From Terrimonas_A sp040509495 (GTDB taxonomy: Bacteria > Bacteroidota > Bacteroidia > Chitinophagales > Chitinophagaceae), in contig JBEVKW010000344.1 of the NCBI GenBank assembly GCA_040509495.1, positions 1 to 26,180 on the forward strand: 26,180 nucleotides of DNA. The letters are read 5' to 3'. Below the pieces are notes generated by a model. It did no database searches. It was given only the letters and a program-made list of their open reading frames with translations, and had not been told where the DNA came from. Numbering within the stretch: the stretch's first letter is position 1; each line of letters starts with the position of its first letter. The position numbers and the translations under genes are program-made. Positions 1-6,712 of this stretch are shown in pieces.

Positions 1-198
1 AGTCCACCATGTCTATAGAGTGATATGGCGTTTATGTTTGCTTTTGATCCTTCATTCGTGTGATGGATCTCGCCAGTCAGGCAGGGTGGGTTTCATTATG
101 ATGCCTGATCTAATGGTATCTTATTTAAGCGGATTGAACTACCCCGATAAAAGATATAGACTTATTCCATACCATTTATATGGGTCATCACTATCAAT

Positions 199-224
199 AA
201 AAAAAGGGCTTACGCCCTTTTTTT
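199..224 (-). terminator. Rho-independent terminator, probably bidirectional
   Basis: A short hairpin (GGGC, loop TTAC, GCCC) is flanked by seven A on one side and a run of T on the other. It works as an intrinsic terminator in either direction. On the minus strand it ends the small secreted-protein gene, whose TAA stop overlaps the T-run. The roughly 200 bases to its left hold no convincing gene. Confidence 0.8.
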
Positions 225-618
225 AACTAGCTGCTGAGTGGTCCCAATTGAATGGATCCGTGCAAGGATCGCATTTGAACTTCAACACTTTTCCAAGAGA
301 TTGCGCTTTCTTGCCTTTCTTTACAAATACGTAAGCAAGATCAACGTACTCTTCTACTTCTTTCCCGTCCTCATTTCTACCTTTTACCACTACTGAATAA
401 TATTTCCCGTTCTTGTCTGCTTTCATGAAAACTTCGTTGACTGTAACGCGGGTCATGGTTTCATTTTCGCAGCAACTGCACCATAAAATAATTGTAGACT
501 CTTTCTTTAGATAGGCCACAGCCTTTTCAGCCTGTTCACGTGTTAATGCTGCTAATTGATCTGCCTTAGCGAAGAATGTTGTCAGAAGCAATGACAATAC
601 AATGAGTGATTTTTTCAT
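223..618 (-). CDS. Small secreted Cys-rich protein of unknown function (131 aa)
   Basis: I do not recognise a named function. The protein begins with a clear Sec signal peptide (MKKSLIVLSLLLTTFFAKA), so the mature part, about 112 residues, is exported to the periplasm or beyond. The frame stays open upstream to 744, but the ATG at 618 puts the signal peptide at the N-terminus and is preferred. The mature region has two cysteine clusters: LWCSCC (C47, C49, C50) and KCDPC (C116, C119). The middle is rich in Lys, Glu and Val and is probably beta-structured. The Cys spacing could support metal binding or disulfides, which is inference. It is a single gene: about 800 bp without a gene lie upstream and an intrinsic terminator follows. 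No clear Bacteroidota -7 box was found in front of it. Confidence 0.75.
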   Translation of the reverse strand: MKKSLIVLSLLLTTFFAKADQLAALTREQAEKAVAYLKKESTIILWCSCCENETMTRVTVNEVFMKADKNGKYYSVVVKGRNEDGKEVEEYVDLAYVFVKKGKKAQSLGKVLKFKCDPCTDPFNWDHSAAS

Positions 619-846
619 TGAGAAACGTTTTGTTTTTGGTGTACTATGAATTACAAGAATTATGCCCGCGAAATTAGCTGTATAAGATGATCGTACTTCT
701 TCTACCCTACCAGTTCTTCGCATGATCAGAGAAAGGAAATGCAAGGGTCCGCATTCGTGACGCGTTCATATGACTATGTAATAACCTTATTGCCTGTTCA
801 TGCGTAGTAACACGGCACTGATCAGATCCCGATCGGAATTTTCGGT

Positions 847-878
847 CATTTGATTGCTTCATCGTTTGCGATCAAATG
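847..878. repeat. Hairpin with 11-bp stem in gene-free region
   Basis: CATTTGATTGC at 847-857 faces GCGATCAAATG at 868-878. They pair over 11 positions, one a T-G wobble, around a 10-base loop. No T-run follows on either strand, so it is not a standard terminator. Its role is unknown. Confidence 0.6.
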
Positions 879-1034
879 GAGAAGTTGGCGGGGACAAGTG
901 TTTCAGTTTATGTTACCGGTCGTTTATTCACCGCAACACGTCCGTTATTTTCTGCTGAGATGCTGTGTTTTTCCCATGGATTCCCTTTTGCATAAACCGA
1001 TATTTACAACAGAGAAATTTCTTAGTCACCGTCA

Positions 1035-1069
1035 TTTTCAGGACTGGTGGAGGAGGGCAGTCCTGAAAA
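1035..1069. repeat. Perfect 11-bp inverted repeat
   Basis: TTTTCAGGACT at 1035-1045 and AGTCCTGAAAA at 1059-1069 are perfect reverse complements around a purine-rich 13-base loop. On the minus strand the stem ends in four T, a weak terminator tail. It could be a second termination signal behind the rplL operon or an unrelated hairpin. Confidence 0.65.
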
Positions 1070-1414
1070 GGGCGGTGCATTTTTTCATTTATTAGTATGA
1101 TCAAAAAAAGGGATAGTGAGATAGGAATGGTGGAATTATACAAATGAAAGTGGGCGACGACAGTCAAACGCAGCAATGCGATTGCTGTCGTATGCCCATT
1201 TCTGCCCAGCGCGCGCGGCGGTGAATGGATCGTAATGCGCGACGGGTATATTAACGCGCCCCCCCGGAGGGCACAGACATCCAAAACCTATTAAACCGTC
1301 TTGAGATACTAACCTTTGTAAACTGACACCTTCCACTCTCCCGCCCCCAAACTTTTGCCCCTCATCCTCCGTGTACCTCTATCGATTGCGCCGCGTTCAG
1401 GAAGATCTTTGCCA

Positions 1415-1442
1415 CAAAAAAAGCCCCGGTGTAAACCGGGGC
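1415..1442 (-). terminator. Rho-independent terminator of the rplKAJL operon
   Basis: On the minus strand an 8-bp GC-rich stem (GCCCCGGT/ACCGGGGC, loop TTAC) is followed directly by seven T. It lies about 45 nt past the rplL stop. Such a strong stop here means transcription from rplL is not expected to continue into another gene, which fits the absence of rpoB downstream. Confidence 0.92.
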
Positions 1443-1488
1443 GTTATCCAGGAGTTTATGCTCCGGGACCTATTCTTTTATCCAAGAA

Positions 1489-1860
1489 TTAAGCTACTTC
1501 TACGTCAGCGCCTGCTTCTTTCAGTTTAGCAGCGATTTCGTCAGCTTCTGCTTTAGAAACACCTTCTTTAACTGGTTTTGGAGCACCGTCAACGAGGTCT
1601 TTCGCTTCTTTCAGACCGAGGCCAGTCAGATCTTTAACGATCTTAACTACGTTCAGTTTAGAAGCACCACCGCTTTTCAGGATAACGTCGAAAGCAGTTT
1701 TTTCTTCTACTTTCGCAGCGCCACCACCGTCACCAGCAACTACTACTGCAGCTGCAGCTGGCTCGATACCATATTCTGATTTCAGGAAATCAGCTAATTC
1801 TTGTACGTCTTTTACAGTCAAAGCTACGAGGCTTTCTGCTAATGCTTTAATGTCTGCCAT
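1489..1860 (-). CDS. rplL: 50S ribosomal protein bL12 (L7/L12)
   Basis: The stalk protein of the large ribosomal subunit. Its dimers bind the C-terminal tail of uL10 and recruit translation factors such as EF-Tu and EF-G. At 123 aa it has the normal length: an N-terminal dimerisation domain (about 1-35), a flexible Ala/Gly/Val-rich hinge (about 36-55), and the compact C-terminal factor-binding domain with the family signature LVKIVKDLTGLGLKEAKDLVD-like stretch around residues 70-95. It is the last gene of rplK-rplA-rplJ-rplL. The 169-nt gap from rplJ is long for this pair and contains a small hairpin (ACACT/AGTGT) and AT-rich sequence, perhaps a processing or attenuation region that adjusts L12 dosage. 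There is no Shine-Dalgarno sequence, as is usual in Bacteroidota. A terminator follows instead of rpoB. Confidence 0.98.
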   Translation of the reverse strand: MADIKALAESLVALTVKDVQELADFLKSEYGIEPAAAAVVVAGDGGGAAKVEEKTAFDVILKSGGASKLNVVKIVKDLTGLGLKEAKDLVDGAPKPVKEGVSKAEADEIAAKLKEAGADVEVA

Positions 1861-2029
1861 TGTTTGAAATTTTTCCCGTCTTCATTCCCCTTACAAGGAG
1901 TCCGACGGAGTTTAAAAAAATTGTTATTCCGCTTTTTAGACACTACGGAAAGTGTTTATTAACTCTGAATAAAAAGGAAAAGCTGAATTGACAAACAGGC
2001 TTTTTTACTTTTTACTTTTGAATTTTTAC

Positions 2030-2560
2030 TTATTCTGCAGCAGCAGGTGTTGCTTCCGCTCCACCAGCTTTCTGCTCGTGATGGTGCAACAAAGCAGCCA
2101 GTACACGTTTTGCAGGAGACTGCAGCAATCCGATAACTTCGCCGATAAGCTCGTTTTTCGTTTTGATCTGCGTCAGTGCTTTCAATTGATTGTCGCCAGT
2201 GTACACATCACCATTGATGAAGGCAGCTTTCAATACTGGTTTTTCGCCATTGTTCGCTTTACGGAAAGAGCTGATGATCAGCGCTGGTTCTTTAGGGTTC
2301 TCAGAGAACATCAGTGCAGTCACTTTATTCAGCGCTTCGTATACACCTGAATATTTTTCAGCATCCAGAGATTCCAGCGCTTTTTTGATCAGGGTGTTCT
2401 TAGCTACTTTCATTTCCACTTGCTTGCTGAAGCATTCGCGGCGGAGTTTGCCAACTTGCTCAACAGACAGTGATTCTGTATCGGCGATATAGAAGTTGTT
2501 ATATTGGGAGAACTTACCTTTCAGCAGTTCAATCACTTCGTTTTTTTGATCTTTAGTCAT
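2030..2560 (-). CDS. rplJ: 50S ribosomal protein uL10
   Basis: uL10 anchors the L7/L12 stalk to 23S rRNA near the GTPase-associated centre. The protein (176 aa) has the expected layout. An rRNA-binding globular domain comes first (MTKDQKNEVIELLKGKFSQ... with the VAKNTLIKKAL segment around residues 53-63). A helical C-terminus that binds L12 dimers follows (about 135-165), then an Ala/Glu-rich tail. It lies 27 nt downstream of rplA and upstream of rplL in one operon. In many bacteria the uL10-L12 complex represses its own mRNA through the rplJ leader. The short gap here leaves little room for such a leader, so control is more likely at the rplK leader or the rplJ-rplL gap (inference). Confidence 0.98.
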   Translation of the reverse strand: MTKDQKNEVIELLKGKFSQYNNFYIADTESLSVEQVGKLRRECFSKQVEMKVAKNTLIKKALESLDAEKYSGVYEALNKVTALMFSENPKEPALIISSFRKANNGEKPVLKAAFINGDVYTGDNQLKALTQIKTKNELIGEVIGLLQSPAKRVLAALLHHHEQKAGGAEATPAAAE

Positions 2561-2587
2561 GATAATACGTTTTTAAACCACTTAAGA

Positions 2588-3283
2588 TTAGTGAACAAAT
2601 GCTTTTGTATCGATCGCAACACCAGGACTCATAGAGCTGGCCATGCTGATGCCTTTCAGGTAAGTTCCTTTTGCTGTAGCAGGTTTTGCTTTAATGATAG
2701 CATTAAGCAGTTCCTGGCTGTTTTCAGCAATTTTCTCAGGAGCAAAGCTGATACGGCCGATAGAAGCGTGGATGATACCCACTTTGTCAACCTTGAAAGC
2801 GATCTTACCACCTTTAACATCATTGATAGCAGTTGCCACATCGTTGGTTACTGTACCTGTTTTAGGATTCGGCATCAGGTTACGAGGACCTAACACTTTA
2901 CCCAGCTTACCGATCTTAGGCATTACAGATGGAGTAGCGATGATCACATCAACGTCTACCCAGCCACCTTCGATCTTCGCAACGAACTCGTCCAGACCAA
3001 CATAGTCAGCACCGGCGTTCTTTGCTTCAGCTTCTTTATCAGGTGTGCAGAGTACCAGCACTTTTTTAGTTTTACCGGTACCATGAGGTAAAATAACCGT
3101 ACCGCGGATAGCCTGGTCAGCCTTCTTAGGGTCTACACCAAGACGAACGTGCAGGTCAACAGAAGCATCGAATTTGCAGGTAGTGATTGATTTTACCAGT
3201 GCAGATGCGTCTTTTAAGCTATATTGTTTGTTGCCATCAACTTTAGCGTTGACAACTTTTCTTTTTTTAGGGATGAATGCCAT
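2588..3283 (-). CDS. rplA: 50S ribosomal protein uL1
   Basis: uL1 forms the mobile L1 stalk that helps eject deacylated tRNA from the E site. In many bacteria it also binds its own mRNA to repress the rplK-rplA unit. The 231-aa product has normal length and the family hallmarks: an N-terminal KKRKVVNAKVD segment, the central LGPRNLMPNPKTGTVT signature (around residues 132-147), and a C-terminal half that returns to domain I (GTYLKGISMASSMSPGVAIDT). It follows rplK after an 80-nt gap that contains an imperfect repeat (3303-3327) and precedes rplJ. Confidence 0.98.
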   Translation of the reverse strand: MAFIPKKRKVVNAKVDGNKQYSLKDASALVKSITTCKFDASVDLHVRLGVDPKKADQAIRGTVILPHGTGKTKKVLVLCTPDKEAEAKNAGADYVGLDEFVAKIEGGWVDVDVIIATPSVMPKIGKLGKVLGPRNLMPNPKTGTVTNDVATAINDVKGGKIAFKVDKVGIIHASIGRISFAPEKIAENSQELLNAIIKAKPATAKGTYLKGISMASSMSPGVAIDTKAFVH

Positions 3284-3302
3284 TTTGATTCGAGTTTAGT
3301 TT

Positions 3303-3327
3303 TCCTCCTTCGCTACGCTTCGGTGGA
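3303..3327. repeat. Imperfect inverted repeat between rplK and rplA
   Basis: TCCTCC faces GGTGGA around a CTTCG-containing centre (TTCGCTACGCTTC). It resembles short mobile intergenic repeats scattered in many Bacteroidota genomes. A related perfect hairpin, TCCACC-TTC-GGTGGA, occurs at 3841-3855 in front of rplK. It lies inside the operon, so it is transcribed. Confidence 0.55.
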
Positions 3328-3363
3328 CAAGCCTGCCAAAGTTTCGAAATCGGGTTTAGTTAA

Positions 3364-3807
3364 TTAGTTCTCCCATGGAGCTTTACCGTCCACGTTCAGG
3401 CCCATGCTGCGAGCTGTACCAGCAACCATTTTCATAGCGCTTTCTACAGTAAAGCAGTTCAGGTCAGGCATCTTGTCTTTCGCGATAGCTTCAACCTGAT
3501 CCCAGGATACTTTACCAACTTTCGCGCGATTGCTCTCTTTTGAACCTTTCTGGATTTTAGCAGCTTCCATCAGCTGGATAGCAGCAGGAGGAGTTTTAAT
3601 TACAAACTCAAAACTCTTGTCAGAATAAACTGTGATCAATACTGGGAGTACTTTTCCCATTTTGTCCTGTGTACGGGCATTGAACTGTTTGCAGAATTCC
3701 ATGATGTTCACACCTTTGGAACCCAATGCCGGACCGATCGGAGGTGCAGGGTTGGCCTGGCCACCTTTGCACTGAAGCTTTACAAAGCCTGAGATTTCTT
3801 TTGCCAT
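3364..3807 (-). CDS. rplK: 50S ribosomal protein uL11
   Basis: uL11 binds the thiostrepton loop of 23S rRNA at the base of the L12 stalk and takes part in factor-dependent GTP hydrolysis and the stringent response. The 147-aa protein shows the family pattern. The N-terminal domain has KLQCKGGQANPAPPIGPALG-like Pro-rich sequence (residues 10-29, with the PPIGPALG motif). The C-terminal RNA-binding domain ends in the VAGTARSMGLNVDG signature. It is the first gene of the rplKAJL operon. Unlike most bacteria it is separated from nusG by an LtaS-like gene, and it has its own promoter-like box at 3940-3947 and a leader of about 125 nt with two hairpins. Confidence 0.98.
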   Translation of the reverse strand: MAKEISGFVKLQCKGGQANPAPPIGPALGSKGVNIMEFCKQFNARTQDKMGKVLPVLITVYSDKSFEFVIKTPPAAIQLMEAAKIQKGSKESNRAKVGKVSWDQVEAIAKDKMPDLNCFTVESAMKMVAGTARSMGLNVDGKAPWEN

Positions 3808-3840
3808 TTTAAAATACTTTTTGGTGTTAACGACTGTTCT

Positions 3841-3895
3841 TCCACCTTCGGTGGATTACTGGGTCTCCCATTGTCCCCCCGGACTTGATCCGGGG
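3841..3895 (-). promoter_or_regulatory. Two hairpins in the rplK mRNA leader
   Basis: Between the proposed promoter (3940-3947) and the rplK ATG (3807) are two perfect hairpins. One is TCCACC-TTC-GGTGGA (3841-3855); the other is CCCCGGA, a 5-base loop, TCCGGGG (3877-3895). Both would be in the 5' leader of the mRNA. They could be the site of uL1 feedback on the uL11 operon, or intergenic repeats that landed there. The sequence alone cannot separate these. Confidence 0.5.
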
Positions 3896-3939
3896 TCTCC
3901 CCGTTTTACCGGGTACTCTTAAAGAACTCTTTGGGGCTG

Positions 3940-3947
3940 CAAAGGTA
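3940..3947 (-). promoter_or_regulatory. Predicted promoter (-7 box) of rplKAJL
   Basis: On the minus strand the sequence is TACCTTTG, an exact match to the Bacteroidota -7 consensus TAnnTTTG and identical to the box in front of the tRNA-tuf operon (9734-9741). No good -33 TTTG was found at the usual distance. Transcription would begin near 3933. Confidence 0.6.
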
Positions 3948-3989
3948 GGTAGATTACGGGATTTCCGGAAGAGTTTGGGCAAAAATCTT

Positions 3990-4078
3990 GGGTGCCTCTA
4001 TTTGATATCGCAACCAATTGGTTTGCTGGTTGTTGCAAAGAGGCATCCAAGCCAAGGCTTTCGGAAACCTCTTTTTTT
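3990..4078 (+). other. Overlapping alternative hairpins ending in a T-run
   Basis: Two plus-strand structures compete for the same bases. Structure A pairs 3990-3999 (GGGTGCCTCT) with 4039-4048 (AGAGGCATCC) at 9 of 10 positions, with CAACCA/TGGTTG nested inside (4011-4016 and 4027-4032). Structure B pairs AGAGG (4039-4043) with CCTCT (4068-4072) around an inner AAGCC/GGCTT helix and is followed by seven T, like a terminator. A and B cannot coexist because both use 4039-4043. No gene lies downstream on the plus strand, so this may be the end of a small RNA or a repeat relic. Confidence 0.4.
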
Positions 4079-4083
4079 GAGCA

Positions 4084-4311
4084 GACCTGCATAGGTTCCC
4101 GCTGATTCCGCAGATTTATTACTCTTTCCTAAGTATTTACTTTTCGCAATGTACCACCCAATTATCAGCAACGCAGATTACGCAAATGACCTGCATAAAC
4201 GGGAAGTTCATCTGCGTAATCTGCGTTGCTAAATGAATCATGTTCCGGGTAAACACGCAATCTCCGGATGAGTAAGCCTAAGATGCGGAATCAGCGGAAC
4301 ATACGCAGGTC
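4084..4311. repeat. Nested inverted arrays of a 9-nt unit
   Basis: An outer pair of arms (4084-4112 and 4284-4311) matches apart from three differences including one indel. An inner pair (4167-4189 and 4208-4230) matches at 22 of 23 positions around an 18-base loop. The arms are made of 9-nt units: CCGCTGATT and CCGCAGATT in the outer arm, ACGCAGATT and ACGCAAATG in the inner. No gene is present between 4079 and 4410. It sits between the end of the LtaS-like gene and the rplK promoter. Confidence 0.8.
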
Positions 4312-4410
4312 CGTTCAAAAGATGTGACCTAATGACAAATGACCAGGGTGGGCTTGAAATTGATCAATTGCCCGTAATAGAAAAATATCGTTCCCTTCCC
4401 AACCAGAGGA

Positions 4411-6249
4411 TCATTTCTTTAAAAAATCATCGTATACCCACTGCATCATCGCTTTACCGGCTTCGATCTGTTTAGCGCCCGTTGTCCCCTCCCGTTCAAT
4501 AGGGCGTTTGCCGATATTGTCAAAAACCAGTCTTCCCGTGCTGTCCACAAACCCGAATGCATCATTGTAGGTGAAAAATGCCCAGGGTTTTACAGCCGGG
4601 TCAAATACATTTTTGCTGAACGGAAATTTCGTTCGATCTAATCCAAACTGAGCAGAAATAGTTGCGGCAATATCGAGCTGAGAAACGTTCTTTTCGATCA
4701 CCACCCCGTCCCGGTTCAATGCTCCCCCAAGCCATAACATCGGCGTGCGGAAATCATCTGCACGATGATCTGAGTCAGGAAGAATATGTCCGTGATCACC
4801 TGTAATAATGACCAGCGTATTCTTCCACCATGGCTGAGTTTTGCATGAGTCAATAAACTCTCCAATCACCGCATCTGTATAATGCAGCGAGTTCATGAAT
4901 TTTGCTTTTGTATCCATCCCCGGAAATACAACGGGAACAGGTGTTTCAAATGGTTCATGGCTTGTGAGCGTAAGCCACGCTGCAAAGAATGGCTGCTTTT
5001 CCTTATCCAGATCATTCAATACCCTTTTCATTACCACTCCATCATGAGCTCCCCATTTTGAGTTCATGTCCTTTGCATCAAAATCACTTTTGCCGATGAT
5101 GGGATTAAACCCTCCCTGCAACAGGTAAGATTTGATGTTGGCAAACTCAGGCTCTCCCCCGTAAAAGAAAGGCGTTGTGTACCCTTTTTCTGAAAACAAA
5201 TGTGCAAGCACCTGCAGCTTGATCGACTTCGCCGGCGAATGAATGATGGTGCCATTCGGCATGGCGGGATAACCACTGAATATCGCAGGCAGGCCTTTGT
5301 AGGTACGATCACCACTCGCGTACATGTTATTAAAATAGATCCCTTCTTTTCTCAATTGATTGAAACGAGGTGTTACCTGCTGATCACGGATCGATACATG
5401 CAATGCTTTTTCAGTAAAACTTTCCCAAACAACTACCAGCACGTTAATAGCGGAATCGGATGAATGAAGAACAGATTCCGTCAACGGTCCTTGCTGATAC
5501 AGGCTATCCGTGACCTTCTTTACTGTTTCTTCAGACAGATACAGGTAAGGGTTATGAGATGAGGCGGCTTTACTCATCGCACTACGCAGCAGGTTCCATA
5601 CCGGATTGATGGCCGCCTGGTTCGCATAGTTATGTGTCGAAAAATAAACACTGCTTTGGTTCATAGGCGTCTGCTGCAGGCCACCCCTGATCGGAATGAT
5701 CAGTGCTCCGGTAAACAACAACAGCGCTACAGCCGTATGGGGCTTATGCTTATTCTGTTCCTGGAAGAATAACCGCTTAAGAATATAGACAAAACAGAAA
5801 TAGAATAACGCATAGGCGGCAACGAAGATCAGCCCGACAAATACCAGGGGAATGTGACTGATGGATGCATAAGCTTCTTTAGGGGTCACCACGAACCGGA
5901 GCGGTGTCATATCCAAGCGGACTCCCCAGGAGGAATAGATCTCGAGATCAGCCAAACAGATGACACAGACGATCAGCAGCACAATAACGGTATAGATCCT
6001 GTAAACAGGCAGCCGTTTGAAAAATCGGATCCAGAGACTCAGAAGCACAAAAAGACAGACCGGAGCAGTAACGTAAGCTGCAACGGACATATCCATCTTT
6101 AATCCGTAGCAAAGGCTGCCGAGAATGGTACGGAAAGGCAATTGTTTGGTTTTGCCGAAATGGTATAGCAGGAACACGACCCGCATGAGGTCGAAAAAAA
6201 TGACCCAGCTAAAAAAATAGATCAGGATGAATTTGAATTTGGCAGCCAT
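4411..6249 (-). CDS. LtaS-like membrane sulfatase-fold phosphotransferase
   Basis: A 612-aa inner-membrane protein of the lipoteichoic acid synthase / alkaline phosphatase superfamily. Five hydrophobic segments fill about residues 7-187, followed by an extracytoplasmic catalytic domain (about 265-575). Residues expected for LtaS-type enzymes are visible: metal ligand E276 (VVVWESF), catalytic nucleophile T316 (SGDRTYKG), H431 (LTSHEPF), and D485/H486 (ITGDHGH). It should therefore transfer or hydrolyse a phospho-head group, such as phosphoglycerol or phosphoethanolamine, on an envelope lipid or glycan. The substrate is unknown, since Bacteroidota lack classical lipoteichoic acid. An open frame continues to 6351, but the ATG at 6249 immediately precedes the first membrane helix and leaves room for a promoter box at 6327-6334. 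The gene is an unusual guest between nusG and rplK. Confidence 0.88.
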   Translation of the reverse strand: MAAKFKFILIYFFSWVIFFDLMRVVFLLYHFGKTKQLPFRTILGSLCYGLKMDMSVAAYVTAPVCLFVLLSLWIRFFKRLPVYRIYTVIVLLIVCVICLADLEIYSSWGVRLDMTPLRFVVTPKEAYASISHIPLVFVGLIFVAAYALFYFCFVYILKRLFFQEQNKHKPHTAVALLLFTGALIIPIRGGLQQTPMNQSSVYFSTHNYANQAAINPVWNLLRSAMSKAASSHNPYLYLSEETVKKVTDSLYQQGPLTESVLHSSDSAINVLVVVWESFTEKALHVSIRDQQVTPRFNQLRKEGIYFNNMYASGDRTYKGLPAIFSGYPAMPNGTIIHSPAKSIKLQVLAHLFSEKGYTTPFFYGGEPEFANIKSYLLQGGFNPIIGKSDFDAKDMNSKWGAHDGVVMKRVLNDLDKEKQPFFAAWLTLTSHEPFETPVPVVFPGMDTKAKFMNSLHYTDAVIGEFIDSCKTQPWWKNTLVIITGDHGHILPDSDHRADDFRTPMLWLGGALNRDGVVIEKNVSQLDIAATISAQFGLDRTKFPFSKNVFDPAVKPWAFFTYNDAFGFVDSTGRLVFDNIGKRPIEREGTTGAKQIEAGKAMMQWVYDDFLKK

Positions 6250-6326
6250 TATCTGTGCATCACATGCACGTGTTTGGTTTATATCTTCTCCTCGGTGTGG
6301 TCCTTTGGGGAAATGAAAGAAAGCTG

Positions 6327-6334
6327 CAAAATTA
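6327..6334 (-). promoter_or_regulatory. Predicted promoter (-7 box) of the LtaS-like gene
   Basis: The minus strand reads TAATTTTG, an exact match to TAnnTTTG. Transcription would start near 6320, about 70 nt before the ATG at 6249, which supports that start over the longer frame. It suggests the gene is transcribed on its own and not only by read-through from nusG. Confidence 0.55.
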
Positions 6335-6420
6335 AACCTTAAAGGCGTCAAAAGGTGCAGCAGGCGGGAAAGTCTCTTAGAGGTTTCTAATTTTAACGTT
6401 TGGAGGAAGGAAGGGAAAAA

Positions 6421-6638
6421 GTTTAAAAGTTAAAAAGTTTAAGGGTTTAAAAGTTTAATAGTTTAAGGGGTTAGGTTGGGAGGTTTAGAAGGTTGGGGAA
6501 GTTTCGCAGCGGTAAATAATGTGTAAATAGGATTGTCTCCCCTATCCTTTTAAAATGATCTAAATCCTCGCTCCCTTGAATGTATGAACATCTTAAAGCT
6601 TAAACTATTAAACTTTTAAACTATTAAACTATTAAACC
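6421..6638. repeat. Inverted pair of GTTTAAAA octamer arrays
   Basis: Six consecutive 8-nt units of GTTTAAAA type run 6421-6469, for example gtttaagg, gtttaaaa, gtttaata. About five units in the opposite orientation run 6598-6638, with about 128 bases between them. No gene is present from 6250 to 6712; the rest is this array pair, the promoter at 6327 and a weak hairpin (AAAGCCA/TGGCTTT) near 6664-6690 behind nusG. Confidence 0.85.
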
Positions 6639-6712
6639 TTTTTCCCCCTCTTCCCGAAAGCGCAAAGCCACTCCTTTCGGAATGGCTTTGACAGATTATC
6701 TATGGGATCTTT

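Larger units (their letters stand above)
619..1414. other. Long gene-free stretch with hairpins
   Basis: About 800 bases with no credible coding sequence. The open frames here (for example 850-1095 plus, 928-1284 minus, 1136-1336 minus) have no family resemblance, no start context and biased composition. In the usual Bacteroidota order rpoB would begin here, after rplL, but no rpoB-like translation is present in any frame. The stretch contains two clear hairpins (847-878 and 1035-1069, listed separately). A smaller one near 1160-1182 is built from CAGCAAT/ATTGCTG around a 3-base loop. A GC-rich patch covers about 1205-1275. I cannot assign a known RNA; tmRNA, RNase P and SRP RNA signatures were looked for and not seen. 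Confidence 0.6.

Noticed and set aside
20..226. 68-codon plus-strand frame at the window start
   Set aside because: No signal, domain or start context, and its end lies in the terminator at 199-224.
1136..1336. Small minus-strand frame in the gap after rplL, considered as an rpoB remnant
   Set aside because: The translation shows no RNA polymerase beta-subunit motif and is rich in Gly/Pro/Arg from a GC-rich patch.
6421..6638. GTTTAAAA arrays considered as a CRISPR array or an origin (DnaA-box-like) cluster
   Set aside because: Units are 8 nt and contiguous with no spacers, so not CRISPR. They do not match the DnaA box, and the same unit recurs at several ordinary intergenic sites.
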